DNA from: Daedaleopsis sinensis
Lineage: Eukaryota > Basidiomycota > Agaricomycetes > Polyporales > Polyporaceae
Reading direction: 5' to 3'
Assembly (NCBI GenBank): GCA_033807695.1
Contig: CM066303.1
Coordinates: forward strand, 496,001-560,000
DNA: 64,000 nt
A model generated the notes under the pieces. The model worked only from the letters and a program-made list of their open reading frames with translations, was not told the origin of the DNA and searched no databases. A program made the position numbers and the translations under genes. Within the stretch, counting starts at the first letter, position 1. Every line of letters starts with the position of its first letter. This document shows, piece by piece, positions 62,338-64,000 of this stretch.

Positions 62338-64000
62338 GAGTCCGGCACGAAGTGTGTGGACGGGGGGAAGGGTACGACAGAATGTGTGTTATTGAACCAC
62401 TACGGGGGAGCCAGAGACTATGGATATTGTCGACTTGGCGCTGTGAGTTGTATGAGCAAAAGCAGCTCAGGACGGATTAGAGATCGCACACGTACCCTCG
62501 AGAAGATGAGGGGGAGTGGAGGGGGAGGGACCTGTTTCTCCGACGCAGTGCACTCTATATGCAAGCGATAAGCAGCGCCGTACGACACATGTTTTCCCAT
62601 GAGGTGTCCGCAGCGATCGATCCGCCCGACAGGTGGACGAGCTGTTACAGATGCAGATAGAAGCGCGCTGCAAACGATCTGTACCGATCACAGGAGTTCT
62701 CGTTCACAGCCCGGCATTGCGTATGGACTACGGCCCAGCACACGAACATGTGTTTTGACACCGGGACTTCAGCCGCCTTCCGAGATGTCCACATTCGATG
62801 TCCACATGGGCGGTCAGAAGTTTCAGCTGATACGAGCGAGGAGGCAGTGGCGAGTATGCCTGCACCTCCAAGTCTCAGAGGAGTGCTACCACTTACAGCT
62901 GCTCCCCGAAACGGGACTCGAGGCTCCTCCGCAATGCGCCCCATAGGAAAGGGGTGGAATGGTCATCAACGCAGTCATCGCTACTATATGAACCTTGTGA
63001 GGACCACGTTGCATCAATCGATGTTGTATGACAAGAGACAGAAGGTAAAAACAAGCCGCAGCGCGAGTGGGTGCGAAGACCGCAAGCTCGTAGGCTGTGA
63101 CTCGTGAGCAGTCGATCGATGACAAATGTGTGTGGATTGCGCTGATGGCGCCGGGCGAGGCAGATGATACGGCGCGAGCGTGGATCGCGCGCGATGATGA
63201 CCGCGTCAACGGTCGTGCTGAAACGTGCGCTCGTTGAGCATGTGATATGAAGACGGGAAGGCGGAAGAGAGGAGAGGTGTGCTATGCGTAGAAGGCGACG
63301 CCAGCGCGTCGCAAATGTCGACGATGGTCGGGTCTTGATCGGCGGGCGGAAAATGCGTAGCGCGGTGTCGGTGTGGATGGGAACAGGGCTGGATGCACGG
63401 TGATCATTGTTTGTGCGAGTCTTGATTGAGCCTGACTCGAACTTGTTCGAGAAGATAATAACACCTATAGTCTATTGTCAACACGGTGCAAACGATGTAT
63501 GATCTAGAGGTTTGCTCGGCGTACTGATCAGGATGTTCGCAAGGACTTGAGCAACACAGGTGACTGGCTGGCGAGCATCACGATAAACCGCCGCAATAGC
63601 CTAGTCACGCACCATTTATCAACACTGGCCAGCGGAAGGAGGTGACGATACCACTGGTCCCGCCCTCTGCACACGCCAATCACCGCCACCCGCACGCGCT
63701 CACATATCCATCGAGGTCGACTCCGCCGTCCTCGTCATACGTTCCAGAGTGAGCGAAGCTGAGTGCTAGAGCGACTGGCGTGTTTATATCCCGTCCAGGC
63801 TGTCGCGCGCGCATATATCTACTGAATGGATGGACAACCACAGTTGAGAGACCCCGCACCAGGCGCGACAGATTCGAGAGGCAGAATATCCCGCACTCAT
63901 TCGTGTACTGGCTCCGATCGCCTGGGCAGACGGTAAGGGCACAAGAGAGACCTGCCCGCACACAGTAACCGCCACGACGGGGTGCACATCGGCGATGGGG
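62338..64000. other. Array end and right flank
   Basis: Unit similarity fades after about 62.9-63.2 kb. The last 700 bases hold only short frames (for example minus 63680-63961) with no known domain. Confidence 0.45.

Larger units (their letters stand above)
27322..63500. repeat. Direct tandem array of ~9.4-9.8 kb units (A to D)
   Basis: Four units repeat in the same order and orientation. F-box starts lie at 33245, 42681, 52519 and 62337 (spacings 9436, 9838 and 9818). The GGACGTACG site in the synthase relic lies near 27511, 36934, 46432 and 56532. Other landmarks also recur once per unit: CCAGCAGGCTCAAGCTGCAG, CACCACTGCGAACGAGCCTGATA and GCAAGCGGTAAGCAGCGC. Both ends are ragged: the last unit decays after about 62.9 kb. 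Confidence 0.9.

Overview
The window reads as nuclear DNA of a basidiomycete fungus, most likely an agaricomycete. The evidence is GC-rich exons cut by many 49-70 base GT-AG introns with CTAAC/TACTAAC branch sites, a DUF6570-type Helitron, paired cytochrome P450 genes, a MARVEL protein, a small secreted double-psi beta-barrel protein, and an expanded F-box family. Most coding sequence is spliced, so gene models here were built by joining exons by eye. No rRNA, tRNA or CRISPR array was recognised.

Left part (1-26.5 kb) is ordinary gene space. It holds a Helitron Rep-helicase running off the left edge (minus); a ribonucleotide reductase small subunit (plus, five exons) that is core-only, lacking the usual C-terminal tail; a 3' portion of an F-box-like gene; a frameshifted copy (minus) and an intact copy (plus) of a secreted RlpA/expansin-like protein; a frameshifted F-box gene related to the later array; a four-helix MARVEL protein (minus); and two paralogous ten-exon P450 genes (minus at 17.3-19.5 kb, plus at 24.4-26.5 kb). 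Both P450 genes carry a 14-base exon at the oxygen-binding helix. A degraded stray piece of the downstream repeat lies between them.

Right part (about 27.3-63.5 kb) is a direct tandem array of about 9.4-9.8 kb units. Each full unit contains one minus-strand F-box gene (starts at 33245, 42681, 52519 and 62337), a stretch of decayed sequence with no consistent reading frame, a plus-strand relic of 2-isopropylmalate synthase (about 27.4, 36.9, 46.5 and 56.6 kb), and a conserved noncoding-looking block. All four F-box copies can be spliced into full-length proteins of 456-478 residues, including a short last exon that lies beyond the apparent stop codon. Identity between units is patchy: some blocks are almost identical in some units and diverged or missing in others, which suggests gene conversion or unequal exchange. 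Unit C carries a 376 bp insertion (53012-53387) with perfect 18 bp inverted ends, a 9 bp target duplication and four internal hairpins. Units A and B preserve the empty site.

Functionally, the intact genes do not form an obvious pathway. The F-box array is best read as a locally expanding family of putative SCF ubiquitin-ligase substrate adaptors. The P450 pair is likely oxidative or secondary metabolism. The remaining genes look like unrelated neighbours. Helitron and MITE sequences show the region is transposon-active.
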